Under the pieces are notes generated by a model. It worked only from the letters and a program-made list of their open reading frames with translations. It was not told the DNA's origin and made no database searches. Made by a program: the position numbers and the translations under genes. This document shows positions 34,579 through 43,859 of a stretch of DNA of 64,000 bases, one piece after another; position 1 is the first letter of the stretch; every line of letters starts with the position of its first letter. Source of the DNA: Selenomonas sp. oral taxon 892 str. F0426 (GTDB lineage: Bacteria > Bacillota > Negativicutes > Selenomonadales > Selenomonadaceae); the NCBI RefSeq assembly GCF_000468035.1, contig NZ_KI260539.1:309709-373708 (forward strand), read 5' to 3'.

Positions 34579-35463
34579 ATGGACAGTATGATGATCGAGA
34601 TGGAGGATCTCGTCAAAAAATTTCCGCATACGGACATGGCGAAGAAAAACACCTGGAAAACGGCTGTTGCAGGCCTCTCTCTCTCTGTACGGCGCGGTGA
34701 AGTCTTTGGTCTGCTCGGACCCAATGGTGCGGGTAAGACGACGATCATCCGCATGCTTACGATGCAGACGCATCCAACGAGCGGAACAATCCGCATCAAC
34801 GGACGTGATATTCGTGCAGATGAGCGGGCAACCAAGGAAATGATCGGTGTTGTGCCGCAGCATGTAAATTTTGATCAGGAGCTGAGCGTGTGGGACAATC
34901 TGGAACTGCATGCACGCCTGTATCACATGGAACGTACCGAGAGAACGGCCCGCATTGAGGAACTTCTCACGGAGATGTCGCTGAACGAGGTGCGCAATGA
35001 TGGAGTGCGCCGGCTTTCCGGCGGAATGAAACGACGTCTGCTGATCGCTCGTGCGCTCATTCATCGCCCGCAGCTCCTTTTTCTCGATGAGCCGACCGTG
35101 GCACTCGATCCTCAGATTCGACGGCATATCTGGAACATCGTTCACGATATTGCACAGAGCGGTGTGACCGTTCTCCTGACAACGCATTACATTGAGGAGG
35201 CAGAGGCCCTCTGTGGCCGTGTCGCCATCATCAACAAGGGCCATCTGATTGATGTGCAGTCCCCACGGAACTTCTGTAAACAGCTCGGGGATCATGCAGT
35301 CGAGTGGGATGGTCCGGAGGGCAGAGCCTATCGCTTCTTTCATACGCGTGAGGAGGCAGGAGTCTATGCGCGCTCCATTGAGGATATGCCGCGCGTCCTC
35401 CTGCGCCCGACAAACCTCGAGGATGTATTCATCGAGTTGACGGGACGAAAGGAGGGGCTTTGA
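34579..35463 (+). CDS. ABC transporter ATP-binding protein, ABC-2/NodI type
   Basis: About 294 residues. Walker A GPNGAGKTT (near 48-56), signature LSGGMKRRLLIARAL and Walker B LLFLDEPTVALD, with a C-terminal extension typical of drug/polysaccharide exporters. It pairs with the ABC-2 permease overlapping its stop. Several Met codons near the start (34579, 34588, 34591) and a TTG at 34570 make the exact start uncertain. The exported substrate is unknown. Confidence 0.9.
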   Translation: MDSMMIEMEDLVKKFPHTDMAKKNTWKTAVAGLSLSVRRGEVFGLLGPNGAGKTTIIRMLTMQTHPTSGTIRINGRDIRADERATKEMIGVVPQHVNFDQELSVWDNLELHARLYHMERTERTARIEELLTEMSLNEVRNDGVRRLSGGMKRRLLIARALIHRPQLLFLDEPTVALDPQIRRHIWNIVHDIAQSGVTVLLTTHYIEEAEALCGRVAIINKGHLIDVQSPRNFCKQLGDHAVEWDGPEGRAYRFFHTREEAGVYARSIEDMPRVLLRPTNLEDVFIELTGRKEGL

Positions 35464-36200
35464 TGCTGGGGGATATCTGGACTGTGTTCTGGCGCGACTG
35501 GGTCGTTCTGCGCCGCCGCCTGACGAAGTATGTGCTGAGTCGTATGGTCTCACCGCTCATGTTCCTCATTGCCTTTGGATGGGGGCTTGGACGCAGCATT
35601 GATGTCGGGACTGGCTCGTATCTGGATTTTCTCGTGCCGGGGCTCCTGGCGATGAACTCGATGAACATCAGTTTTATGAGCATCATACCCGTGCATTCTG
35701 AGCGCGTCTATCACAAGAGCCTCGAGGAGTACTTGATCGCGCCGATTCGGCCAAACGCCTTTGTAATCGGGAAAATCGCAGGGGCTGTCCTGCGCGGAAT
35801 GATTTCATCGGCCATCATCATCGCTCTGAGCTATCTCTTCGGGGCGCACTTTGCCATCACACCGCTCTTTCTCTTCGTACTCGCACTGAACTGCATGATC
35901 TTTGCCGAGATTGGCTTTCTTGCAGCGATGTACATCTCATCCTATGAGGAGATGAGTCAGGTCAATCTCTATGTACTCCTCCCGATGTCCTTTCTCTGCG
36001 GGACATTCTTCGCCACGGCAGCGCTGCCGGATCCAATGCGTTACTTCGTAGAGCTGCTGCCGCTGACACATACGAGCCATCTCCTGCGCAGCCTTGGGAC
36101 TGCAGGGGATTTCTCGCCACTCTCGTTCGTCGTGGTCATTGCGTATGCAGTGCTGGGGATTGCGGCGGGAACGTGGAAGTTTCGAAGGCTGACGGATTAG
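35463..36200 (+). CDS. ABC-2 type transporter permease, NodJ-like
   Basis: A 245-residue membrane protein with six hydrophobic segments and the ABC-2 signature region around ELLPLTHTSHLLRSLG near the C-terminus. It starts at ATG overlapping the ATPase stop (TGATG) behind GGAGGGG. With the ATPase it would form an exporter of the NodIJ/DrrAB type. The preceding oxidoreductase may share the transcript. Confidence 0.88.
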   Translation: MLGDIWTVFWRDWVVLRRRLTKYVLSRMVSPLMFLIAFGWGLGRSIDVGTGSYLDFLVPGLLAMNSMNISFMSIIPVHSERVYHKSLEEYLIAPIRPNAFVIGKIAGAVLRGMISSAIIIALSYLFGAHFAITPLFLFVLALNCMIFAEIGFLAAMYISSYEEMSQVNLYVLLPMSFLCGTFFATAALPDPMRYFVELLPLTHTSHLLRSLGTAGDFSPLSFVVVIAYAVLGIAAGTWKFRRLTD

Positions 36201-36214
36201 AAAAAAGGATCACC

Positions 36215-37030
36215 ATGCTCAGGCATATCTTTCATCACAGAGGAGCGGCAGAGGGCTGCGCGCAGTTCTGCTGCACCAAAATTGAGGACTTCGGCGTCTC
36301 ATTCGGGACGTTCGAGGTCTTTTCGCATGTCAATCTCCATTTTCACTGCGGGGAACTCACCGCGATTATCGGTCCCAACGGTGCGGGCAAGAGCACGCTC
36401 CTGCGCGCCATTCTCGGTGAGGTGGGGCATACGGGCAGACTTCGATTCGTCGATGCGGATGATCGCCATACAGGGCATCCTATCATTGGTTATGTGCCGC
36501 AGTATCTGCGCCTCGATGTGAGTGCGCCAACCACGGTACAGGATCTATTCATGGCATGCATCTCGGCGCGTCCTGTTTGGCTTTTTCCCGCACGCCGCTA
36601 TCGTGACCGCATTCTCGAGAATCTGGCGCGTGTGTGCGCAGATCATTTGATCGACCGGCGTCTCGGAGCACTCTCGGGAGGCGAGCTCCAAAGGGTGCTG
36701 CTTGCACTTGCGCTCGATCCTATGCCGAATCTCCTGCTGCTTGATGAGCCGGTATCGGGGGTCGATCAGAATGGGCTTGCCCTTTTCTATGACATTGTCG
36801 GTCAGCTGCGTGCCAAGGAGGATCTGACGATCCTCCTCATTTCCCATGATCTCGGTATGGTTGCACGTCATGCGGACAAAGTTGTCCTCATGGAGCATGG
36901 GATCGCGGCGTCAGGAAGCGTGATGGAGGTCTTTACCGATCCCCAGATGGAGCGGCTCTTTGGAATTTTGCCCGATGTTCGTCATCTGCAGACGAACGAT
37001 AGGGAAGGAGGAGAGCCCGCATGGAGCTGA
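36215..37030 (+). CDS. Metal-type ABC transporter ATPase with His/Cys-rich N-terminus
   Basis: A 271-residue ATPase related to ZnuC/MntB. Walker A GPNGAGKSTL, signature LSGGELQRVLLALAL and Walker B LLLLDEPVSGVD are intact. Ahead of the ATPase core is an unusual ~25-residue extension with HIFHH and CAQFCC, able in principle to bind metal. The start at 36215 follows AAAAGGA; a GTG 42 nt earlier lies inside the previous gene. It overlaps the permease gene by 10 nt. A periplasmic binding protein (ZnuA type) is not beside it. Confidence 0.88.
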   Translation: MLRHIFHHRGAAEGCAQFCCTKIEDFGVSFGTFEVFSHVNLHFHCGELTAIIGPNGAGKSTLLRAILGEVGHTGRLRFVDADDRHTGHPIIGYVPQYLRLDVSAPTTVQDLFMACISARPVWLFPARRYRDRILENLARVCADHLIDRRLGALSGGELQRVLLALALDPMPNLLLLDEPVSGVDQNGLALFYDIVGQLRAKEDLTILLISHDLGMVARHADKVVLMEHGIAASGSVMEVFTDPQMERLFGILPDVRHLQTNDREGGEPAWS

Positions 37031-37863
37031 TCTACGACACTATGGATCTGCTGCTTCCATTCGCATGGATGGAATATACCTTCATGAAAAATGCGCTGCT
37101 TGCGATTCTCCTCATGACGCCGCTCTTCGGGCTGCTCTCCACGATGGTTGTTTCAAGCCGTATGGCATTCTTCTCAGACTCGCTCGGACATGGTGCGTTT
37201 ACGGGCATTGCCGTCGGTGTTCTTGTGGGGATGGCCTCGCCGCTTACGGCACTCCTCGTCTTTTCCATCTTCTTTGCACTTCTTATCACCTACATCAAGC
37301 ACAGGACAGCGGCATCTGCGGACACGGTGATCGGGGTGTTCTCCTCGACGGCGATCGCAGTCGGCCTTATGATAATGAGTCACGGCGGAGGATTCTCAAA
37401 GTATTCACCGCTGCTCATTGGGGATATTCTAAGCATCACGTATGCCGATCTCGTGGGTCTTGCCGTCGTGGACGGAATCGTCCTGATCGGATGGCTGCTG
37501 CTCTTCAATCGACTTCTCTTACTCTCGGTCAACTCTTCGCTTGCACGCAGCCGCGGTGTTTCCATCTTTGCCGTGGAGGCGACGTTTGCCGCACTGCTCG
37601 CCGTCGTCGTTGCCGTCAGCATCCAGTGGGTCGGTATCCTCGTCATCAATGCACTGCTCGTCCTGCCCGGCGCGACAGCGCGAAATATCGCAGGCAGCGT
37701 CAAGGAATATCATGTCATCTCAGTTGTATGTGCGCTTTTGGCGGGACTTGTCGGGCTCTTTTCGGCATATTATCTCGGCATTGCGGCAGGGGCATCGATC
37801 GTTGCCGCCGCAGCTGCGTCGTTCTTCCTGTCGCTTGCGCTGCGGCCGCGTTTTCGTCGCTAG
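37021..37863 (+). CDS. Metal-type ABC transporter permease, ZnuB-like
   Basis: A 280-residue membrane protein with about eight hydrophobic segments. Family motifs are SRMAFFSDSLGHGAFTGIA (near 44-62) and WVGILVINALLVLPGATARNI near 205-225. It would form the channel of a Zn/Mn/Fe importer with the overlapping ATPase. No terminator is evident after it. Confidence 0.92.
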   Translation: MELIYDTMDLLLPFAWMEYTFMKNALLAILLMTPLFGLLSTMVVSSRMAFFSDSLGHGAFTGIAVGVLVGMASPLTALLVFSIFFALLITYIKHRTAASADTVIGVFSSTAIAVGLMIMSHGGGFSKYSPLLIGDILSITYADLVGLAVVDGIVLIGWLLLFNRLLLLSVNSSLARSRGVSIFAVEATFAALLAVVVAVSIQWVGILVINALLVLPGATARNIAGSVKEYHVISVVCALLAGLVGLFSAYYLGIAAGASIVAAAAASFFLSLALRPRFRR

Positions 37864-37934
37864 CGGCACTATTCTTTTTCAACGACTTGTGATAAAATAC
37901 AGAGTATAATGGATATGTGAAGGAGGGAGCCGCC

Positions 37935-38387
37935 ATGAACATTACGATTGGAAGCGACCATGGGGCAGTAGAGCTCAAGGATGAGGTCAAGATGGTGCTT
38001 CACGAGTTTAGCGATGTGCGTGTGACGGATATTGGCACGTTTGGAAAGGAAGCGGTCGACTATCCTGATATCGCGGAGAAGGTCTGCGCCGATGTTGTTT
38101 CCGGGAAATCGGATCGTGGTATTGTGCTCTGCGGCACTGGCATTGGGATCTCGATTGCAGCGAATAAGATCGACGGCATACGTGCGGCTCTCTGCACCGA
38201 TGTCTACTCTGCCATCATGGCACGCAAACACAATGATGCGAATGTCCTCGCCCTCGGCGGGCGTGTGACAGGCTTTGGTCCTGCAGGCGAGATCGTGCGT
38301 GCGTGGGTTCGCACAGAGTTCGAGGGCGGCCGTCACGCTCGCCGCGTCGAAAAGATGATGGCCCTGCAGGATAAGAAAAAAGACTAA
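37935..38387 (+). CDS. rpiB: Ribose 5-phosphate isomerase B
   Basis: A 150-residue LacA/RpiB enzyme interconverting ribose-5-phosphate and ribulose-5-phosphate. Motifs are GSDHGAVELKDEV at the N-terminus, catalytic Cys in LCGTGIGISIAANK and the phosphate-binding His/Arg of CTDVYSAIMARKHND. AAGGAGGG lies 9 nt before the ATG at 37935, ruling out the slightly longer frame. TATAAT at 37908-37913 suggests a promoter just upstream. First of rpiB-glyA-upp. Confidence 0.96.
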   Translation: MNITIGSDHGAVELKDEVKMVLHEFSDVRVTDIGTFGKEAVDYPDIAEKVCADVVSGKSDRGIVLCGTGIGISIAANKIDGIRAALCTDVYSAIMARKHNDANVLALGGRVTGFGPAGEIVRAWVRTEFEGGRHARRVEKMMALQDKKKD

Positions 38388-38399
38388 GGAGATTTTTGC

Positions 38400-39647
38400 A
38401 TGAGCATTATGGATTCGTTGAAGCAGGTTGATGCACAGGTATCTGGCGCAATCGATCAGGAACTAAACCGCCAGCGTACGAAGCTGGAACTCATCGCCTC
38501 GGAGAACATCGTTAGCCGTGCCGTCATGGAGGCACAGGGAAGCGTGCTCACGAACAAGTATGCAGAGGGCTATCCCGGTAAGCGCTACTATGGCGGCTGT
38601 GAGTATGTTGATGTCGTGGAGCAGCTGGCCATTGATCGTGCGAAGGAACTTTTCGGCGCGGCGTGGGCGAATGTGCAGCCGCACTCGGGGGCACAGGCCA
38701 ACATGGCGGTATTCTTTGCTCTTTTGCAGCCAGGAGATACGATCCTCGGCATGAACCTGACAGATGGCGGCCACCTCACACACGGAAGCCCTGTCAACAT
38801 CTCTGGCACCTATTTTAAGGTCATTCCCTATGGTGTGGATCGGGAGACGGAGTGCATTGACTACGATGCCCTCGAAGCGCTCGCGAAAGAGCACAAGCCG
38901 AAGATGATCATTGCAGGTGCATCTGCCTATGCCCGCACGATCGACTTTGCACGCATTGGGTCGATCGCAAAGACTGTCGGAGCGCTCTTCATGGTGGATA
39001 TGGCGCACATCGCTGGGCTTGTTGCCGCTGGAAAGCATCCAAGTCCCGTTCCACATGCTGATGTTGTGACATCGACCACACACAAGACGCTGCGCGGACC
39101 GCGAGGGGGCATTATCCTCGGACGTGATGAAGAGCTGGGCAAGAAGATCAACAAATCGGTATTCCCTGGCATTCAGGGGGGGCCCCTTATGCACGTCATC
39201 GCAGCAAAGGCGGTTGCTCTCGGTGAGGCGCTCCAGCCATCGTTTAAGGAGTACGGCGCACAGGTCGTGAAGAATGCCGCTGCACTTGCGGATGAGCTGA
39301 TGAAATGCGGTTATCGCATTGTTTCCGGCGGTACAGATACACATGTGATGCTTGTCGATCTTACCAATAAGGATATCACGGGCAAAGACGCGCAGACCCT
39401 GCTCGATGAGGTGAACATCACGGCGAACCGCAATACGATCCCGTTCGAGCCGCGCAGCCCGTTTATCACGAGCGGCATCCGCCTCGGATCACCTGCGCTC
39501 ACGACACGCGGCTTCAAAGAGGATGATATGCGTGAGGTTGCACGGATCATAGCTCACGTTCTCGATGCGCCGACCGATGAGACTCGCCAGGAGGAAGCGC
39601 GGCGCCGTGTCGCTGAACTCTGCAGCAAATATCCTCTTTACGAGTAA
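38400..39647 (+). CDS. glyA: Serine hydroxymethyltransferase
   Basis: A 415-residue PLP enzyme converting serine and tetrahydrofolate to glycine and methylene-THF, the main source of one-carbon units and so a supplier to the methionine genes further right. The PLP lysine is in [14 protein letters not shown] (near 228), preceded by VDMAHIAGL. Full family length. Starts 12 nt after rpiB with AAGGAG upstream. Confidence 0.98.
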   Translation: MSIMDSLKQVDAQVSGAIDQELNRQRTKLELIASENIVSRAVMEAQGSVLTNKYAEGYPGKRYYGGCEYVDVVEQLAIDRAKELFGAAWANVQPHSGAQANMAVFFALLQPGDTILGMNLTDGGHLTHGSPVNISGTYFKVIPYGVDRETECIDYDALEALAKEHKPKMIIAGASAYARTIDFARIGSIAKTVGALFMVDMAHIAGLVAAGKHPSPVPHADVVTSTTHKTLRGPRGGIILGRDEELGKKINKSVFPGIQGGPLMHVIAAKAVALGEALQPSFKEYGAQVVKNAAALADELMKCGYRIVSGGTDTHVMLVDLTNKDITGKDAQTLLDEVNITANRNTIPFEPRSPFITSGIRLGSPALTTRGFKEDDMREVARIIAHVLDAPTDETRQEEARRRVAELCSKYPLYE

Positions 39648-39673
39648 TTTTTTAGGAAAGGAAGCCCCCTTCT

Positions 39674-40330
39674 ATGGCAGATAAATTTTATCCATCCGAC
39701 ATTCCCAGCCTCCACCTTGTAGATCATCCGCTCATTCAGCACAAACTGACGATCATGCGTATGAAGGAGACGGGGACGAAGGAGTTTCGCGAACTACTAT
39801 CGGAGATCGCCATGCTCATGGCGTATGAGATCACGCGTGACTTCCCCCTGTGCGATGTGGAGGTCGAGACACCCGTTGCAACGTGTCATGCAAAGATGCT
39901 CGAGGGCAAGAAGCTCGGCATCGTCCCCATCCTGCGCGCAGGACTCGGCATGCTCGACGGCATCCTGACACTTGTGCCCGCTGCACGCGTGGGACACATC
40001 GGACTCTACCGTGATCCGGAGACCTTGGAGCCGGTCGAATATTATGCCAAACTCCCGAGCGGTGTGGAGGATCGCACGCTCATCGTTCCGGATCCCATGC
40101 TCGCAACGGGCGGCAGCGCATCGGCAGCGCTCACGATGCTCAAGCAGAAGGGGGCAAAGAACATCATCCTCATGTGCCTCGTGTCGGCGCCCGAGGGGAT
40201 TCGGCGCGTAGCTGCCGACCATCCGGATGTGCCGATCTACGTTGCTGCCGTGGACAAATGTCTCAATGAGCACGGCTACATTGTACCCGGACTCGGCGAT
40301 GCAGGTGACCGTATCTTTGGGACGCTGTAA
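39674..40330 (+). CDS. upp: Uracil phosphoribosyltransferase
   Basis: A 218-residue salvage enzyme making UMP from uracil and PRPP. The PRPP-binding motif is [15 protein letters not shown] (near 138-152), with the C-terminal uracil-binding [12 protein letters not shown]. rpiB-glyA-upp is a common Firmicute order, often followed by the atp operon; here a repeat, a terminator and a tRNA follow instead. Confidence 0.98.
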   Translation: MADKFYPSDIPSLHLVDHPLIQHKLTIMRMKETGTKEFRELLSEIAMLMAYEITRDFPLCDVEVETPVATCHAKMLEGKKLGIVPILRAGLGMLDGILTLVPAARVGHIGLYRDPETLEPVEYYAKLPSGVEDRTLIVPDPMLATGGSASAALTMLKQKGAKNIILMCLVSAPEGIRRVAADHPDVPIYVAAVDKCLNEHGYIVPGLGDAGDRIFGTL

Positions 40331-40331
40331 A

Positions 40332-40392
40332 ACCTTCAGCCTTCCCCGTATGACGGGGAAGGGGGACCGCGCAAGCGGTGGAAGGGGGACAA
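40332..40392 (+). repeat. GC-rich double-hairpin repeat
   Basis: Two hairpins in tandem: CCTTCCCC-gtatga-GGGGAAGG type and CCGC-gcaa-GCGG, within pyrimidine/purine-rich flanks. Its reverse complement matches the first half of 44519-44580 (GTCCCCC..TTCCACC..TGCGC..CCCCCT..GGGGAGGCT), and its first hairpin matches 460-482. This is a dispersed element, in both orientations. Confidence 0.6.
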
Positions 40393-40431
40393 AAAAGAGA
40401 CTGCTACATTCGTGTAACAGTCTCTTTTAAG
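40393..40431 (+). terminator. Terminator after upp
   Basis: AAAAGAGACTG (40393-40403) and CAGTCTCTTTT (40418-40428) with an inner TACA-ttcg-TGTA stem: a nearly continuous hairpin that could act from both sides. Confidence 0.9.
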
Positions 40432-40441
40432 TTTCAAAGTA

Positions 40442-40530
<89 letters not shown>

Positions 40531-40559
40531 GTGTTCAGCAGGATTTATTCTATCAAAAA

Positions 40560-41915
40560 TTAAGCCGCGCTGTCAACCCTCTGACATGCGAGGATGAGTC
40601 CTCCGATGATGAGCCCAGCAAGAGCAGGGAGCACCCAGCCCATGCCAATAGCGGCAAGTGGGAGAGTGTCGCCGACAGAATAGATCGATTGGATCGCAGG
40701 GAGTGCCTCGTGCAGCCCCGCAGGGAGCGCACGCAGGAAGTCGAATGCTGCTGCTGGCGCGGTGCCGATCATGGAACATACGTAGAGCGGTCGATGATAG
40801 CCAACCATGCCCTCGATAAGGCAGAGGGCAATCAGAACGATGGAAATAGGGTAAAGAAAATAGAGCACAGGCAGTGCGTATGCAATGATGCGACTGAGAC
40901 CGACATTTGAGACCACGAAGGAGAAGACGGAAAAGAGTACAGCATATTTCGCATAGGAGAGGGAGTTTGGAAAGAGTTCGGAGAACGTCGTACTGCATGC
41001 CGTGACAAGCCCAAGGGCTGTTTTGAGACAGGCACAGGTGATCGTAATGCCGAGCAGTACACCGCCAAATGCACCAAAGTAATGTGCAGCGATATGGGCG
41101 AGTATGTCGCCGCCGTTCGCGTCAATGCCATAGACAGCACGGCTTTGCGCACCGATATACGTGAGCGCAAAGTAGATGAATGCCATCAGCGCAGTACTGA
41201 ATGTGCCGGATACAATCGTGCTGTAGGAGAGATCCCTTGGATCGGACAGCCCCAGACGCTTGATCGCATTGACTAGGATGTTGCCAAACGCGAGTGCGGC
41301 GAGCACATCCATCGTGTTGTAGCCCTCGATCAGCCCCGTAAAGAAGGCATGTTCTGTATATGCGTTTGTCGGTTCTACGTCCCACACCGTACCCATCGGA
41401 TTGAGTACGGCAGTGACAATCAGAATGCCGAGAAAGAGCAAAAAGAGCGGGTTGAGTACCTTTCCAATCCAGATGAGGATGCCTGAGGGGCGCAGGGAGA
41501 AGTAGAGTACAATGGCAAAAAAAATCAACGTAAAACTGAACAGTCCCAATGGCTGTCCCTCGAGCGGGACAAAGGGGGCAGCGCCCACTTGAAAAGAGAC
41601 TGTGGCGGTGCGCGGAATTGCAAAGAAAGGACCAATGCAGAGATAGAGGGCACAGGTGAACGCATAGGCAAAGCGTTGGTCGATCTTCATTCCAATGTCA
41701 AATAGACTTTCACTCTCTGTAATGCTGATCGCTGCGATACCGAGGAGCGGCAGCCCTACTCCTGTGATGCAGAAGCCAATGAGTGCCGGCAGCATCGACG
41801 CTCCGGCAGCCTGCCCCATGGACGCGGGGAAGATAAGATTGCCGGCGCCAAAAACCATCCCAAAGAGCATGGATGCGACAAGAATGTATTCGTGTTTTTT
41901 AAGACGGTGTTTCAT
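40560..41915 (-). CDS. brnQ: Branched-chain amino acid transporter BrnQ (LIVCS family)
   Basis: A 451-residue inner-membrane carrier with about twelve hydrophobic segments, importing Leu/Ile/Val with Na+ or H+. Family landmarks are the N-terminal MLFGMVFGAGNLIFPASMGQAAG (near 16-38) and DVLAALAFGNILVNAIKRLG. It reads away from murI, and the two promoters overlap at their -35 boxes. It ends 29 nt before the tRNA-Ser gene, which reads in the same direction and may be co-transcribed. Confidence 0.95.
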   Translation of the reverse strand: MKHRLKKHEYILVASMLFGMVFGAGNLIFPASMGQAAGASMLPALIGFCITGVGLPLLGIAAISITESESLFDIGMKIDQRFAYAFTCALYLCIGPFFAIPRTATVSFQVGAAPFVPLEGQPLGLFSFTLIFFAIVLYFSLRPSGILIWIGKVLNPLFLLFLGILIVTAVLNPMGTVWDVEPTNAYTEHAFFTGLIEGYNTMDVLAALAFGNILVNAIKRLGLSDPRDLSYSTIVSGTFSTALMAFIYFALTYIGAQSRAVYGIDANGGDILAHIAAHYFGAFGGVLLGITITCACLKTALGLVTACSTTFSELFPNSLSYAKYAVLFSVFSFVVSNVGLSRIIAYALPVLYFLYPISIVLIALCLIEGMVGYHRPLYVCSMIGTAPAAAFDFLRALPAGLHEALPAIQSIYSVGDTLPLAAIGMGWVLPALAGLIIGGLILACQRVDSAA

Positions 41916-41968
41916 CTGTAAGGATTTCCTATCAAAAAAATAAAATATTATAAAATTTCAATACAATA

Positions 41969-41998
41969 ATTATAACAGGGAATGAAGCCGTTTGTCAA
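41969..41998 (-). promoter_or_regulatory. Promoter for brnQ
   Basis: Minus strand: -35 TTGACA (41993-41998), 18-bp spacer, -10 TATAAT (41969-41974). Both boxes are consensus. The -35 shares five bases with the -35 of the divergent murI promoter. Confidence 0.75.
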
Positions 41999-42020
41999 AG
42001 ATGGAAGAAGTTGCTATAAT
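41992..42020 (+). promoter_or_regulatory. Promoter for murI
   Basis: -35 TTGTCA (41992-41997), 17-bp spacer, -10 TATAAT (42015-42020). The palindromic string TTTGTCAAAG supplies the -35 of both this and the brnQ promoter. Confidence 0.75.
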
Positions 42021-42058
42021 AGATCCGTATGATTCGGCGCAGTGGAGGAGATGTCTGT

Positions 42059-42847
42059 ATGCGCATTGCTCTGTTTGATTCGGGGATTGGCGGACTGACG
42101 GTTCTCAGTCATGCACGCCGCGTACTGCCATCCGAGGAGTTTCTGTTCTTTGCCGACCGCGATCATGTTCCCTATGGAACGAAGTCCGTTTCTGCCGTTC
42201 GCGGTTATGTACGGGAGGCCTTTCGCTTTCTCGTCGAGCGACAGAAGGCGGATGCTGTCGTTGTCGCTTGTAATACGGCGACCTCCGTCGCAGTGGAGGA
42301 GATGCGGCAGCTGTACGATGTGCCGATCATCGGCATGGAGCCGGCCGTAAAGAAGGCTCTTGCACAGGACCCAGATCGGCGTGTGCTCGTGACGGCAACG
42401 CCGATTACGGTCAATGGGGAGAAGCTGCGTCGTCTCCTATCGGACTATGATACAAAGGGGCTTGTCGATCTCCTTGCGCTGCCAGGCCTCGTAGAGTTTG
42501 CAGAAAGTCGAGAGTTCTCGTCTGCGCGCGTGGAGGAGTATCTATGGAATACGCTTTCACCTTATGAACTCAGCAAATATTCCGCCATCGTGCTTGGCTG
42601 CACGCATTTTAACTATTTCAAGGACACCATGCGCAGACTTTTGCCGAAGACAATGGGCTTTGTGGATGGAAACGAAGGCACGGTAGAAGAGCTTGCGCGG
42701 CGTACAGGCCTTACGACGGCGGCCGCAGGTACGGAGATGGCACCCTGTGAGTTTTTTGAGTCCGGTCGTCCGATGGCGGGACAGGAAGCCCTGGCGCGTA
42801 TCGAGAGCTATCTTGCGCGAGCCGCGCGCATGGAGCAGATTGTTTGA
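42059..42847 (+). CDS. murI: Glutamate racemase
   Basis: A 262-residue enzyme making D-glutamate for peptidoglycan. The two catalytic cysteines lie in VACNTATS (near 74) and LGCTHFN (near 184), and the N-terminus is IALFDSGIGGLTVL. The longest frame starts 30 nt earlier, but TGGAGGAG lies between it and the ATG at 42059. It leads a run with ybgC and two poorly known genes. Confidence 0.96.
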   Translation: MRIALFDSGIGGLTVLSHARRVLPSEEFLFFADRDHVPYGTKSVSAVRGYVREAFRFLVERQKADAVVVACNTATSVAVEEMRQLYDVPIIGMEPAVKKALAQDPDRRVLVTATPITVNGEKLRRLLSDYDTKGLVDLLALPGLVEFAESREFSSARVEEYLWNTLSPYELSKYSAIVLGCTHFNYFKDTMRRLLPKTMGFVDGNEGTVEELARRTGLTTAAAGTEMAPCEFFESGRPMAGQEALARIESYLARAARMEQIV

Positions 42848-42862
42848 AGGAAGGGAGCATTC

Positions 42863-43297
42863 ATGCCGATTAGGGTTGAACATCGGGTGAATTTTTACGA
42901 TACGGATGCGATGGAGGTCGTACACCATGCGAACTACATTCGCTGGTTTGAAATTGGGCGGGTGGCCTACCTGCGCCGTATTGGCATTACGCTCGGCGCA
43001 CTGATGGAGGCCGGCTATGTGTTTCCCATCACGAAGGTAGGTGCTCAGTTTCATGCACCGGGGCATTTCGATGATGATCTCATCATTGAGACGACTGCGA
43101 CGGCACTGACCAAAGCGAAGATGGCCTTTTCGTATCGTGTTCTAAATGCGCAGGAGACGGTTCTCGTGACAGGTTTCTCCGAGAACGTATTCACCGTACG
43201 CGAGACGGGGCGTATCACGCGTCTGCCAAAGGAGTTTTATGAGCCGCTCGAAGCGGCAATGATACAGGAGAAAGAGGGACGGGACATTGGGATCTGA
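42863..43297 (+). CDS. Hot-dog acyl-CoA thioesterase, YbgC/4HBT family
   Basis: A 144-residue hot-dog-fold thioesterase. The signature FYDTDAMEVVHHANYIRWFEIGR (near 10-32) contains the catalytic-type Asp of the 4-hydroxybenzoyl-CoA/YbgC branch. Likely hydrolyses a short- or medium-chain acyl-CoA. In proteobacteria YbgC sits with Tol-Pal genes, but here it follows murI. Overlaps the next gene by 11 nt. Confidence 0.9.
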   Translation: MPIRVEHRVNFYDTDAMEVVHHANYIRWFEIGRVAYLRRIGITLGALMEAGYVFPITKVGAQFHAPGHFDDDLIIETTATALTKAKMAFSYRVLNAQETVLVTGFSENVFTVRETGRITRLPKEFYEPLEAAMIQEKEGRDIGI

Positions 43298-43859
43298 ACT
43301 TGGATGGTGGATACACTTACTCGTCGTCATCCTCATTGTCGAGGAGATTGGGCGGCGTGTACTTTTTGCCTATCTCGGCACGGAGAAGATCGTGCCGAAA
43401 ACGGAGGAGATGACAGCATACTCTGTCGTTGAGCGTACCGATGAGCGGCTTGTGATCGGTGCGACGATCCCCTTTGCAAATGAGGGGAAGCAGTGCGCGA
43501 CGATCATGGACGCAATTTTGCGTGTGCAGCTGCCCTATGAACAGTATGATGGAGCACTTGTGCGCGGCAAGGTGGAGCTTGCGGGGGCGCCGCGCGAGGA
43601 CGACTACTTCGAGGCGGTGCTCATTCAAAAGCGTGAGTGCATCGACCTTGTTCTCAAGCTCTCCATCGAGGGCCGCAAAGGCAACAATTTGGAAGAAGCG
43701 ATTGCACATATGCCGGATTTCCGGATGGATCTCATCTATCAGGAGACGGGCCGCATTCCGGCGCATTACTCGAAAATCATGCTGAAGATTACGGCAGCAG
43801 AGATCGCTGCACTTGCGGGCGTTGCGCTCGTCGAGGAAGGGGGAAGGAAGAATGGCTGA
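43287..43859 (+). CDS. Hypothetical membrane-anchored protein
   Basis: A 190-residue protein not recognised as any named family. One hydrophobic helix (about 7-24, WWIHLLVVILIVEEIG) would anchor it, leaving ~160 residues of soluble domain rich in short beta-type stretches (VVERTDERLVIGATIPF; VLIQKRECIDLVLKLSI). TTG start with AAAGAGGG upstream. It overlaps the gene before by 11 nt and the next by 8 nt, so it belongs to the murI-ybgC transcript. No function can be given. Confidence 0.75.
   Translation: MGSELGWWIHLLVVILIVEEIGRRVLFAYLGTEKIVPKTEEMTAYSVVERTDERLVIGATIPFANEGKQCATIMDAILRVQLPYEQYDGALVRGKVELAGAPREDDYFEAVLIQKRECIDLVLKLSIEGRKGNNLEEAIAHMPDFRMDLIYQETGRIPAHYSKIMLKITAAEIAALAGVALVEEGGRKNG

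Noticed and set aside
34579..37863. One large ABC import/export system
   Set aside because: The first pair is ABC-2 exporter type and the second is metal importer type; sequence similarity shows two separate transporters that happen to be adjacent.
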